Position numbers and translations under genes: made by a program. A stretch of DNA of 64,000 bases from Planctomicrobium sp051466335. GTDB lineage: Bacteria; Planctomycetota; Planctomycetia; Planctomycetales; Planctomycetaceae. Below the pieces are notes generated by a model that was not told the origin of the DNA, made no database searches, and was given only the letters and a program-made list of their open reading frames with translations. Of this stretch, positions 55,061 through 63,542 are shown piece after piece. The DNA is taken from the NCBI RefSeq assembly GCF_051466335.1, contig NZ_CP195793.1, forward strand, positions 310,001 to 374,000. Reading direction: 5' to 3'. How positions within the stretch are numbered: position 1 is the stretch's first letter; every line of letters starts with the position of its first letter.

Positions 55061-55492
55061 TCAGTTCCCTGACGACGGTTTGGTGGATTGAAAGTCGTTT
55101 AAGAAGGTTGAACGGACCTGCTGACTGGCGTAGTTCAACCCCGCTTTCACCAGAGCGTTCAAAGCAAATGCCCCAAGTGACAAGAATATCCCCTGAGTGG
55201 CCTTCTGCTCGGTCGACTCGACGACTGGCTCAGGGGCGTGTTCAAGGTATGCCCGCGAAACGTCCGGGTCCAAGTAGACTTTCTCTTCTGTGGCTTTCGA
55301 CTTCGATGGAACCAGCATGTATCCCAGTGCCACGATCGCCCCGATGCTCGCGACGGGGTGCCTGGCAACATAGTACTTCCAGTCGAAAAGCTGAGCGGTG
55401 TCTGAATGCAATCTTTCGACGTCATCATTCAAATGCCGACGAACCCGCCGCATGCGGAATCGAATTCTCTCGATCTCTTCCTGATCAACCAT
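55061..55492 (-). CDS. Hypothetical membrane-associated protein with DUF883-like segment (143 aa)
   Basis: RIRFRMRRVRRHLNDDVERL is a basic amphipathic start, then RHPVASIGAIVALGYMLVPS is a membrane helix of DUF883 character, then GIFLSLGAFALNALVKAGLN, a second hydrophobic stretch. Located in the same run; no named family. Confidence 0.62.
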   Translation of the reverse strand: MVDQEEIERIRFRMRRVRRHLNDDVERLHSDTAQLFDWKYYVARHPVASIGAIVALGYMLVPSKSKATEEKVYLDPDVSRAYLEHAPEPVVESTEQKATQGIFLSLGAFALNALVKAGLNYASQQVRSTFLNDFQSTKPSSGN

Positions 55493-55531
55493 TCAGTCAC
55501 CCCGCACTGTTTCGTTGAATACGAAAATTGC

Positions 55532-55822
55532 CTAGCTGCGATGCCACAGATCGGAAACCTGTTTTGGAATCGCTCGCGAGATCGATTCGGCAATCTTGTC
55601 AGAGAAGCCATCAAGTTGTGCGAATCGCGAACGGGAACGAGCAGGTGGCGGCGCGAGCATTGTTGATGCGAGTCCAACCCCGAGCAAGAAGCCCGCAGCA
55701 AAGACACCGCACATCACTTCCATAGGTCGCTGCTCAACAAGGTCAGACGCCCATTCTTCGACTTCATGACAACTGTTGCTGAGTTGCTCCTGATACTCGG
55801 AAATCCGAGATGAAGGTTCCAT
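55532..55822 (-). CDS. DUF883-like membrane protein (96 aa)
   Basis: ATG 55822 (MEPSSRISEYQ) has GGAG 8 bases upstream. EQLSNSCHEVEEWASDLVEQ is a soluble helix and RPMEVMCGVFAAGFLLGVGL a glycine-zipper membrane helix, followed by a basic tail. An in-frame ATG two codons upstream is too close to GGAG. Confidence 0.65.
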   Translation of the reverse strand: MEPSSRISEYQEQLSNSCHEVEEWASDLVEQRPMEVMCGVFAAGFLLGVGLASTMLAPPPARSRSRFAQLDGFSDKIAESISRAIPKQVSDLWHRS

Positions 55823-55909
55823 GATCATTACTCCTTGAAAGGAAGAAGAAAGATGCAGCCGAAACACCGAGGTCCGACTCGGATTCAAGCTCGTAAGCCA
55901 GCCCCGCCC

Positions 55910-56404
55910 TTAGGCGTTTCGCTGTGAACGCATCATCAAACAGACCATGATGCCTGAGACAATGCCCACACCGAAGGCAGCCAGCACGGACTCTACTGGT
56001 CGAGATTTGACCATTGCGCGTGCTTCTCCGTAGCCCTCTTCCAGTCGTTGACCGGCAACGTTGTAAGTGTCTTGAAGCTGCTTGGTTGCGGTCTCATAAC
56101 CTGCGCTCACCTTCTTACTTGCGGTGTCGTAGGTTTCTTGCAGCTTCTTGCCAGCAGCGTCGACGAATTGACGCGCGGTTTCTGCCGCCTGCTGCGTGAC
56201 CTGTTGGCCGTTCGAAGCAGCGTGCTGCAGGAACGACTCAATCTCGCGTCGGGACTGTCCAGTCTTCTGTTGAATGATTCCGACGAGCTTTTCTGCGTCT
56301 CCCTTAACCTGTTGGAAGTCGTCGTCGGTGAGTTCTCCCCAACGTTCGCGAATCATGCCAGAAATCTGCTTCCATTTACCTTCGAGTTCTTGTCGCGAAA
56401 TCAT
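55910..56404 (-). CDS. CsbD-family stress protein fused to DUF883-like anchor (164 aa)
   Basis: CsbD signature near the start (WKQISGMIRERWGELTDDDF, then QVKGDAEKLVGIIQQKTG), a long helical region with repeated YDTASKK/YETATKQ/YNVAGQR segments, and a DUF883-like anchor (RPVESVLAAFGVGIVSGIMV). CsbD proteins are induced by general stress in many bacteria; the mechanism is unknown. The chosen ATG 56404 puts the CsbD motif at residue 9. It is the promoter-proximal gene of the run 56404 to 53546. Confidence 0.8.
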   Translation of the reverse strand: MISRQELEGKWKQISGMIRERWGELTDDDFQQVKGDAEKLVGIIQQKTGQSRREIESFLQHAASNGQQVTQQAAETARQFVDAAGKKLQETYDTASKKVSAGYETATKQLQDTYNVAGQRLEEGYGEARAMVKSRPVESVLAAFGVGIVSGIMVCLMMRSQRNA

Positions 56405-57273
56405 GTTTCGTATCCTCAGTTGAGCTTCAGTTAAAGCTGTTGAGTCCATACGCCCAAAATCGTTCCGTCATTCATTTGAAAAACGCGTGGACCGTATTCT
56501 GAGCCTGTTTGGCAAAGTGTGTGCCGAAACAGCATGACAACTCGCTAAGACCCCCTCTCCAATCTCCCTAAGAGTAGTCATGGCCAGAGTTACTCAACGT
56601 TCGGGAAGTCGCTGACAGGAAATCGGTAAACGAACGGATGCAGAGCTTGATGATTCATCAAAGATCAATGAATTGGTTCTGAAACCAATTCACTGCGATC
56701 CTGACGCGGTCGAAAGAAGTGCAGAAGAGAGAGGACTTCACGGAGCACAGGAAGCACATCATAGGTCTAAACTGATGCAATCCGCCAGGATTGTCCCTAG
56801 CCGATCGCCCGCTCCCTGTCTACGACAAGGGACCACCAACCGACAAGACTTCCAATAACAATAGAGAAGTCGATGCCGATGAATGGGAACTTCGCATTCA
56901 GATAATCGGGTAATCACCGTGCAAAGGGGAGAGATTCTTTGGGGTGAAGCTGGGACCTCTCTCTGGAATCGACCGTTTAACTTCCAATGAATTTGCCCGG
57001 GATGGTCGTTAATCGACCATGCCTTCGCACATAATGCGTTAACAGCAGATATTTTAGGAAATTTTAAAAACTGATCTGGACAGGTTCAAAAGATTCGTAC
57101 TGGAGCACAACTCTTTAGATGAATGGGGTTAGTGCGAAATGGAGAATCGACCGAGAGCGATAGGCAGGCTTTGCTCATCGTACAGCGGGCACGCGAGTTG
57201 CTTTGTCGCATCTACACAACAACGATGTCGACAATCAAATTTCGCGTCAGCGATCTTCTGGGAAACTCCGCTC
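56405..57273. other. About 870 bases with no supported gene
   Basis: Divergent region between the stress cluster and the small gene at 57274. Only short frames. It must contain the promoter of the CsbD-led run. I found no RNA gene or repeat. Confidence 0.45.
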
Positions 57274-57519
57274 ATGCACGGCAATGTGGGTACTGCGATC
57301 GTCAATCAGACTTCATCAAGCGAGCGAGATGACGTCTATCTTCCGACTCAAGAAGAAATCCAGGCTGCTTGCGCGGAAATTCAGGCGACATGGACGGAAG
57401 CCGAACGAGCCCGGCGACTGCGAGGACAAGCAGGTCGCCAGCGGAATGTGACAGTCACCGCGAAGAGATTTGCACGGTTGTCTGTTGATCGGACTGGTCG
57501 AGATGGGTGGGCTGCCTAA
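57274..57519 (+). CDS. Small conserved-looking hypothetical protein (81 aa)
   Basis: Starting at MHGNVGTAIVNQ; the body YLPTQEEIQAACAEIQATWT then EAERARRLRG is a charged helix found in small planctomycete proteins of unknown role. The frame is open further upstream without similarity. A strong terminator follows at 57552. Confidence 0.55.
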   Translation: MHGNVGTAIVNQTSSSERDDVYLPTQEEIQAACAEIQATWTEAERARRLRGQAGRQRNVTVTAKRFARLSVDRTGRDGWAA

Positions 57520-57551
57520 TCGTAGCGACTCGTCAAAACTAAAACTCATGA

Positions 57552-57602
57552 AAAAGCACCGTATCTCGTGGCGAGAAGTCGCTACGTGACGGTGCTTTTC
57601 CC
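57552..57602 (+). terminator. Intrinsic terminator
   Basis: AAAAGCACCGT (57552-57562) pairs with ACGGTGCTTTT (57589-57599), ending in TTTT. It also works on the minus strand. Confidence 0.85.
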
Positions 57603-57785
57603 GTTTGTCGCATGGAGTTGCCGCTGATTCGCTTCTAACTCTCCTCTCATTCCGTGCTTGCGTTCGTTTGGGCCTCGCGATACCGTTTTCTGATTACGGT
57701 TCTGCGCCAGTTAGGGGTGTTGAAAGATTTCAATCCCGTCGTGCAGCAGCTTCAGAATCCATTTCTCGACGCCCTCAGGAGCGAC

Positions 57786-59081
57786 ATGGAAAGCACTAAG
57801 AGTAACGCCACGATTGTTCGCCTATCGATCATGATGTTCCTGCAGTTTTTTGTGTGGGGCTCGTGGTACGTCTCTGTGACCGGCTTTCTTCAATCGCAGA
57901 ACATGTTCGATCTGGTCGGTGCTGTGTACACAGTTGGACCAATTGCAGCGATCATCGCTCCTCTGTTTCTCGGTGTGATTTCGGACCGTTTTTTCGCCAG
58001 CGAACGCGTACTCGGCACGCTCCACCTCATCGGTGGTGCATTGCTGATCGCCGCTCCAAGTGCCGCTCAGGCATTCACTCTTCCATCCGCCCCAGAAGGG
58101 GCTGGTCTGTTCTACGAACTTGTCCTGCGTGACTTGCCGGCCTACGTCCAGCCATTCAGTTTGTTGCTCCTTCTGCACATGCTCTGCTACATGCCGACTC
58201 TGGGTCTCACAGCGAGTCTGTCGTTCCGCAACTTGAACAATCAGGAAAAGGAATTTCCTATCGTTCGCGTATTAGGCACATTGGGTTGGATTGTCGGCGG
58301 GATCGCCGTCAGCTTCCTCCCAGGCAAAGATCAGTCCGAATACCAGTTCTATCTGTCGGGTGGTGTTTCACTCCTCCTGGGTCTTTACAGCTTCACTCTG
58401 CCACACACTCCACCTGAGTTGAAGGGGAAGCCAGCGTCGGTTGCTCAAATTCTCGGACTGGACTCCCTGAGCCTGTTCAAGAGCCGTTCATACAGCGTGT
58501 TCATTCTGAGCTCGTTCCTGATCTGTATTCCACTTGCTGGCTACTATTCATACGCCCGTTCTTACGTCGATGCGTCAAATGCGATCGTTAACGGAAGTGC
58601 GACGTTTACAATGTCCTTTGGCCAGATGTCTGAAGTCTTTTTCATGCTGGTCATGCCACTCTGCTTTGCTCGACTGGGTGTGAAGTGGATGTTGGTCGCT
58701 GGGATGGCAGCATGGGTTGGCCGTTATGGTCTGTTCGCAGCAGGTGCTGATGAGAAAGTGCTCTGGATGATTCTCGCAGGGATTATCCTTCACGGGATCT
58801 GCTACGACTTCTTCTTCGTGACAGGAATGATTTACGTTGACAAGCGTGCCCCTGCAGCAATTCGAAATCAAGCGCAGAGCTTTCTGGTGTTGATGACTCA
58901 GGGACTCGGTCTGGGAATCGGTGCGAAGTTATTTGCGGCTCACGTTCGAATGCAGACTGGTGCAGACGGGGCTGTCGACTGGAAAACTGTCTGGATGTAT
59001 CCGGCCATTTTCGCTGCGGCTGTGATGGTGTTCTTTGCACTGGCGTTCCGCGACGATTCCAAAGACGCAAAAGTCGAATAG
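57786..59081 (+). CDS. MFS nucleoside:H+ symporter family transporter (431 aa)
   Basis: Twelve-helix transporter of the Nuc_H_symport family (NupG/XapB-like). ATG 57786 has AGGAG 4 bases upstream. Features: LSIMMFLQFFVWGSWYVSVT in helix 1, GVISDRFFASERVLGTLHL in the loop between helices 2 and 3, and FPIVRVLGTLGWIVGG in helix 5. It imports nucleosides driven by protons by family knowledge. It precedes a purine/pyrimidine-type NCS2 permease, so this corner of the chromosome may concern nucleobase uptake. Confidence 0.85.
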   Translation: MESTKSNATIVRLSIMMFLQFFVWGSWYVSVTGFLQSQNMFDLVGAVYTVGPIAAIIAPLFLGVISDRFFASERVLGTLHLIGGALLIAAPSAAQAFTLPSAPEGAGLFYELVLRDLPAYVQPFSLLLLLHMLCYMPTLGLTASLSFRNLNNQEKEFPIVRVLGTLGWIVGGIAVSFLPGKDQSEYQFYLSGGVSLLLGLYSFTLPHTPPELKGKPASVAQILGLDSLSLFKSRSYSVFILSSFLICIPLAGYYSYARSYVDASNAIVNGSATFTMSFGQMSEVFFMLVMPLCFARLGVKWMLVAGMAAWVGRYGLFAAGADEKVLWMILAGIILHGICYDFFFVTGMIYVDKRAPAAIRNQAQSFLVLMTQGLGLGIGAKLFAAHVRMQTGADGAVDWKTVWMYPAIFAAAVMVFFALAFRDDSKDAKVE

Positions 59082-59121
59082 TTTCTTTCCCGTCGAAAGT
59101 GTGACGGCGCTCAGATTTGAC

Positions 59122-59156
59122 AAAGGGTGGGAGAACAACTCCCACCCTTTGTTGTT
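59122..59156 (+). terminator. Intrinsic terminator of the symporter gene
   Basis: AAAGGGTGGGAG (59122-59133) pairs with CTCCCACCCTTT (59139-59150), loop AACAA, followed by a T-rich run. Confidence 0.9.
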
Positions 59157-59274
59157 TTTATACCCGGTAATTGAGATGCTCTGAGTGCCCGATTACCATC
59201 AGGCACCCTAAGAGATGGTCGATGCTCGCGAACACTCTTCAGTCCTTTGAACTCAAAATTCAACGAGTCATCTC

Positions 59275-61005
59275 ATGCGTTTTTTTGTGAAGCGGGATCT
59301 GGATGGCTTCTTCGGGCTGTTCGTCGACAATCTTGTTCAACTGCTGTTGATTGTCGGCCTCTGTGTCGGGCTGTGCGGGATTCAAGGGGATTTGCTGTAC
59401 GGAGTGATCCTTCCGGGTGCTGCGATCAGCATTCTGTTCGGGAATCTCTTCTACGCGTGGCAGGCTCATCGACTTGCGAAAAAGACCGGGCGAGACGATG
59501 TGACCGCTCTGCCGTATGGAATCAATACCCCCTCTTTGCTGGTCTTCATTTTCTTTGTGATCAAACCAACGTTTGATCGAACCGGAGACGCCGAGGCGGC
59601 GTGGCGAGCCGGGTTACTAGCCTGCCTAGGAAGCGGATTGATTGAACTTGTTGGCTCATTTCTCGCGACCAAAATTCGCCAGACAACTCCTCGAGCAGCG
59701 CTCTTGTCTACCTTAGCTGGGATCGCGGTCGGCTTCATCTCAATGACATTTGCATTGCAGATCTTCAGTAAGCCGCTGGTCGCATTGCTCCCGTTGGCGA
59801 TTGTTCTAGTTGGATTATTTGCTCGAGTTCGTTTCCCTCTCGGCCTGCCTGCGGGGTTGATTGCGGTGTTGATTGGCACAGGGGTGGCATGGCTGATGGT
59901 GGCGGTGCAACGAGTTCCCGGCGTTCCTGACTGGCTGACATACGGTGCTCAGAGTCCCGGCGCGGTGACAGCCTCTTTCGAGTTCATCAAGTTTCGACCT
60001 CCAGTCTGGTGCTTGGCTGCGATTCAAAAAGGGATTACTGAAGTCCAGAATTGGGGACCATTCCTCTCCGTTGTGATTCCGATGGGGATTTTCAATGTGA
60101 TTGGAAGCCTTCAAAACATCGAATCTGCAGAGGCAGCAGGCGATTCGTACCCAACGACTCCATCGATGGCAGCGAATGGATTGGGAACGATTGTCGCTGC
60201 ACTTTTTGGAAGCTGCTTTCCGACGACGATCTATATCGGGCATCCCGGTTGGAAGGCTCTGGAAGCGAGAGCAGGGTACTCCACTCTCAACGGAATCGTG
60301 ATTACCGTTCTGGGATTGTTTGGCCTGGTTGGTCTGGCATCCGCAGTGATTCCGATTGAATCCGGAGCCGCGATTGTGCTTTGGATTGGAATTATCATCA
60401 CCGCGCAAGCCTTCCGGGCCACTCCTGAACAGCATGCTCCTGCTGTCGCAATCGGCCTGTTTCCAGCGATCGCAGCATGGGGAGCAACAGTCATGATGGG
60501 GGCAATTGGTGTCTCTGGCGGGAAGAACTTGCGTGAAATCGTGACTCCTGCCCCGGTCATTGCTGCAGCCGTCGCAGTCGAAGCGGAGCCTTCAACATCT
60601 GAAGCGAAACCCACTCCAGTGCCGGTCGCTCATCCGAATCATTCCGTTGAAGCGAACGGATTCCTTGTTCACGGTTTATTACTGATGGAGCGAGGGTACA
60701 TTTTCACCTGCATGATTCTCGCTGCTGCGTGTGCGTGTTTGATTGATCGGCGGTTTGGAGCGGCTTCGATCTGGCTGCTGATTGCTGCGGTCTTTACCTG
60801 GCTGGGGTTGATGCACGCCTATCAGGTTTACGATGTCGCGTTTGGTGCGACGCTCGATTACCTGTTCCGCTTCCAGATCCCCGAATCGGGAGGAACGGCC
60901 TATCGTGCGGACGACATCGCAATTGGCTATCTATTGAGTGCGATCTTCTTTTTTGCGATTGGGGTTTGGGCCAAAAATCAACCCACTGATGCGGAACACA
61001 CGTAA
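59275..61005 (+). CDS. NCS2-family nucleobase permease (576 aa)
   Basis: Xanthine/uracil/adenine permease family with about 12 helices. Features: DGFFGLFVDNLVQLLLIVGL in helix 1, the conserved DDVTALPYGINTPSLLVF segment, NVIGSLQNIESAEAAGDSYP and GSCFPTTIYIGHPGWKALEA, which hold the substrate- and proton-binding acidic residues in this family (AzgA-like). The substrate is unknown. A linker rich in Glu/Pro separates the last helices. Confidence 0.85.
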   Translation: MRFFVKRDLDGFFGLFVDNLVQLLLIVGLCVGLCGIQGDLLYGVILPGAAISILFGNLFYAWQAHRLAKKTGRDDVTALPYGINTPSLLVFIFFVIKPTFDRTGDAEAAWRAGLLACLGSGLIELVGSFLATKIRQTTPRAALLSTLAGIAVGFISMTFALQIFSKPLVALLPLAIVLVGLFARVRFPLGLPAGLIAVLIGTGVAWLMVAVQRVPGVPDWLTYGAQSPGAVTASFEFIKFRPPVWCLAAIQKGITEVQNWGPFLSVVIPMGIFNVIGSLQNIESAEAAGDSYPTTPSMAANGLGTIVAALFGSCFPTTIYIGHPGWKALEARAGYSTLNGIVITVLGLFGLVGLASAVIPIESGAAIVLWIGIIITAQAFRATPEQHAPAVAIGLFPAIAAWGATVMMGAIGVSGGKNLREIVTPAPVIAAAVAVEAEPSTSEAKPTPVPVAHPNHSVEANGFLVHGLLLMERGYIFTCMILAAACACLIDRRFGAASIWLLIAAVFTWLGLMHAYQVYDVAFGATLDYLFRFQIPESGGTAYRADDIAIGYLLSAIFFFAIGVWAKNQPTDAEHT

Positions 61006-61049
61006 AGCGATGAGGTTCGGGAGATCGGCGATGGCGCAACCCCAAAGGA

Positions 61050-61634
61050 GTGGTTGCAGCCTTGTCCGTAGTGTCTCACCGAACCCCGATCGCATTTATG
61101 AAATTCAACGGCAAAACACTGACTCAATCCATTACGGTTCAGTTCGCCCTGAGTCGCGGAAACGGAGATCCGCTTCTGGTCACGTTGAAACCATTACCGC
61201 TCGGTTTCAACGAACGGCTTCGAACTCGCGGGATTGCGCCCCCCGTACCGCCGACGAAAATCGCCCGCGATTCCGGAGCGAAGCCGATTCGAGATCCGAA
61301 TGGGATCGCGATCACAATGCTGGACAAGCTTGATCCGGCGTTTGTGGAAGCGATGGAACGATATCACCGCTGCGTGGCCGTCTTGTCAGTAGTTGAGTCG
61401 CTGCGTGGTGATTCGCAACTGACTTTCGATTCAGAACCGCCGACGTCCAATCGTGGCGAGGACTGGATTCGCTTCGCTGACTCGCTTCATGAAGAAATGG
61501 TGGATGGTGGATTCACCGCGGGCGACCTGATTCGACTGTTCAAAGAAGTCTGTCGACTGAGCAATCTGCTTGATGAGCACGTCGCTGTGGCTCGAGGAAA
61601 TTTCTCGGACTCCACCGAAGGGACTACGGGTTGA
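61050..61634 (+). CDS. Phage-like protein, candidate tail-assembly chaperone (G-like, up to 194 aa)
   Basis: Not recognised by name. The C-terminal two thirds are helical (AFVEAMERYHRCVAVLSVVE; FADSLHEEMVDGGFTAGDLI). Its start is unsure: GTG 61050, TTG 61062 with AAGGAG upstream, or ATG 61098. A heptamer A AAT TTC at 61598-61604 lies in the correct phase for -1 slippage, and the -1 frame is open into the next gene. The stop TGA overlaps the next TTG. This two-gene layout is that of tail-assembly chaperones. It stands first in a run of phage genes. Confidence 0.5.
   Translation: MVAALSVVSHRTPIAFMKFNGKTLTQSITVQFALSRGNGDPLLVTLKPLPLGFNERLRTRGIAPPVPPTKIARDSGAKPIRDPNGIAITMLDKLDPAFVEAMERYHRCVAVLSVVESLRGDSQLTFDSEPPTSNRGEDWIRFADSLHEEMVDGGFTAGDLIRLFKEVCRLSNLLDEHVAVARGNFSDSTEGTTG
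61598..61604 (+). promoter_or_regulatory. Candidate -1 frameshift site
   Basis: A AAT TTC fits the X XXY YYZ rule in the frame of the preceding gene. Slippage here would join that gene to the 61631 frame as one product. Confidence 0.5.
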
Positions 61635-61807
61635 ATGAACCGGCACCTCTGAGCCGGTCACTCGAGTACTGCGTCTTGCGTGTTTGCGAGCGCCTCTCTT
61701 TGACAGAACGGCAATTCTACGACCTCGATACCGCGGACCAGTTGCGTTATCTCGCGTATGACCGATTGCGTCTCGAAGAAGAAAATTCTGCCAATTCTCC
61801 GCATTAA
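61631..61807 (+). CDS. Short frame, candidate T-part of a G-GT tail chaperone (58 aa)
   Basis: The frame starts with TTG 61631 overlapping the previous TGA and ends at TAA 61805. Residues include LSLTERQFYDLDTADQLRYL. No ribosome site is seen upstream, which favours expression as a frameshift extension of the previous gene over separate initiation. Confidence 0.5.
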   Translation: MNEPAPLSRSLEYCVLRVCERLSLTERQFYDLDTADQLRYLAYDRLRLEEENSANSPH

Positions 61808-61816
61808 GGTACGACC

Positions 61817-62083
61817 ATGAGTGATCTGACGAGTCTCGATGGAATGAATGGAAACGAGTTGACTGCCGATCAAATTCGTGCGGTTCTCGCTCAGATCGAC
61901 CTTGATGTTCTCAATCTGGTTCGAGACGGAAAGCTGTCGACATCGAAGTACAGCATTGGTGGAGCAGGCGGACAACAAACTGATCGTGCGGCCGGTTTAC
62001 GGGCGTTACTTGAAGCACGTGATCATTATCAACGTTTGCTGAACTCGCAACCTGGATGGACTCTCTCGCAAGCTGAGTTTTAG
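61817..62083 (+). CDS. Small phage head-tail joining protein, gpW-like (88 aa)
   Basis: The pattern LVRDGKLSTSKYSIGGAGGQ followed by a helix (LRALLEARDHYQRLL) resembles gpW-type and related head-tail connector proteins. It is 9 bases after the previous frame. Family assignment is tentative. Confidence 0.45.
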   Translation: MSDLTSLDGMNGNELTADQIRAVLAQIDLDVLNLVRDGKLSTSKYSIGGAGGQQTDRAAGLRALLEARDHYQRLLNSQPGWTLSQAEF

Positions 62084-62136
62084 AGCGGACGAGCCGTTCC
62101 GTTTGTCACTCGCAAAAACGTTCTCCGGGAGAAAAG

Positions 62137-62514
62137 ATGAGTGCCATACTCACGCAGATCGTGAATTCGGATCTGCAATTGATGTTCGCTGATTGGGGGA
62201 AACCCGCACGGTATGACATCCTCAATCGACAGTACAACGTGCTGACAGGTGTCGTCGATGAATACGTGGAGAGCCGCGAAGTCACTGTGATTGCTCTGCG
62301 GCGCCGAGAGCGGAAACAGACCGAAATGTCTGCCAGTTCCACTGATCTCGAATGTCAATTTCTTGTGCCAGATTCGATGTTGCCGAATCGGATTCCGCTT
62401 TCGAATGCTCGGTTGGTGCAGGGGGGCGAGACGTTCGAGATCTGCACTGTTGCCGAAACGGAAGTCACTGGCCTTGTTCTGCTGAATTGCGTTGCGCACA
62501 TGAAACTGGATTGA
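62137..62514 (+). CDS. Phage head-tail connector-like protein (125 aa)
   Basis: A beta-rich protein (YDILNRQYNVLTGVVDEYVE; ESREVTVIALRRRERKQTE; LSNARLVQGGETFEICTVAE) of the size and position of head-completion/FII-like proteins. Named mainly from its place between gpW-like and gp10-like genes. Confidence 0.5.
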   Translation: MSAILTQIVNSDLQLMFADWGKPARYDILNRQYNVLTGVVDEYVESREVTVIALRRRERKQTEMSASSTDLECQFLVPDSMLPNRIPLSNARLVQGGETFEICTVAETEVTGLVLLNCVAHMKLD

Positions 62515-62549
62515 CTATTTCCGTTTGTCGCTGATGGGGAGCAAGAGGC

Positions 62550-62981
62550 ATGCGAATTGAAATTGATGTGACAGGTGACGCTCCGGAACGGATCCGGGAA
62601 CTCGCTCAACAATCGGCGAGCGAAGCAAGAGAGCGTTTGATCGAAGACGCGATGGCGCTCACATTGACTTCGGTGATCATGCGGAATCCAGTCGATACTG
62701 CGAGATCGCGCGCAGCGTGGGTTCAATCGCTCGAAGAGTTGGGGCGAGTACCACCAGCAGGATGGGAGGGACCACATCCGATAGCAGTCAGTGAAGGTCG
62801 CCGCCTGGGAACGCTGAAGAAGATGGACTCGACGGACGTAACGCAGATCAATGCTACCAACTCGGTGGATTATGTGCGTTTCCTGGAATACGGGAGCAGT
62901 CGAACTGCACCGTTTGCCATGGTCCGAGCGGCACTCCAACGAATCACACATTCGCTGAGTCATCTGTTCCGGCTGTCGTGA
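62550..62981 (+). CDS. HK97 gp10-like tail-neck protein (143 aa)
   Basis: The pattern NPVDTARSRAAWVQSLEELG in the centre and DYVRFLEYGSSRTAPFAMVR at the end is typical of gp10/Z-like minor tail proteins (aromatic residue, LE-G-S, P-x-x-M-V-R). Next to connector and terminator-like genes in the expected order. Confidence 0.68.
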   Translation: MRIEIDVTGDAPERIRELAQQSASEARERLIEDAMALTLTSVIMRNPVDTARSRAAWVQSLEELGRVPPAGWEGPHPIAVSEGRRLGTLKKMDSTDVTQINATNSVDYVRFLEYGSSRTAPFAMVRAALQRITHSLSHLFRLS

Positions 62982-63034
62982 ACAGCATCAAAAACGTCGC
63001 AGTCTCTTACTTTTCGCCATGATGCGGTTCACCC

Positions 63035-63484
63035 ATGATTTCTCATTTCGAATTGAACAGCGTGCTTCAGAAGGTGTGGTCCGCTTCGATCTCTCCGGAA
63101 ATTCCGACGCAGTACCCCGGCACATCGTTAGATGCAAACTCACTACTGGACTGGTACGAGTTCTGGGTGACTCATTCCCATCAGCTACCGCATTCCCGAA
63201 CTGGAGTGGACTTTGTCGAGTTGCTGATCGATGTGCATTGTTACTCGAGGAGAAATGAGAAACGGCACGTTTACGCGATGGCAGATGACGCCTGCAACGC
63301 ACTCTCCGGGCAGTCCTTCCCCATCTCTCTGGCCGAGACTGCCACGACGTCGACGGTGGCAATTCGTTTGCGAGAAGCGGTTGTGCGAGATCTGACCCGA
63401 GAGATGAAAACGGATCCGAAACTCCCCCGACAGCATCTTGTCGTCTCATTCAGTGCGCGAGTTGAACAGTGTCCCCTCAGCTGA
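63035..63484 (+). CDS. Phage tail-terminator-like protein (149 aa)
   Basis: Position (after the gp10-like, before the tail tube gene), size and a mixed alpha-beta pattern (GVDFVELLIDVHCYSRRNEK; MADDACNALSG; LVVSFSARVEQCPLS) suit a gpU-like terminator. Sequence similarity is not obvious, so the call is positional. Confidence 0.5.
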   Translation: MISHFELNSVLQKVWSASISPEIPTQYPGTSLDANSLLDWYEFWVTHSHQLPHSRTGVDFVELLIDVHCYSRRNEKRHVYAMADDACNALSGQSFPISLAETATTSTVAIRLREAVVRDLTREMKTDPKLPRQHLVVSFSARVEQCPLS

Positions 63485-63542
63485 TTCATGAATTTTGATC
63501 ACGCGACACGGGGTTTTCGATTTCCAGAAAGAAGGTGAATTC

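Noticed and set aside
61035..61059. Hairpin GCAACC/GGTTGC as terminator of the NCS2 permease gene
   Set aside because: No T-run. It does enclose the AAGGAG near the next start, so it may affect translation, but this is too weak to call.
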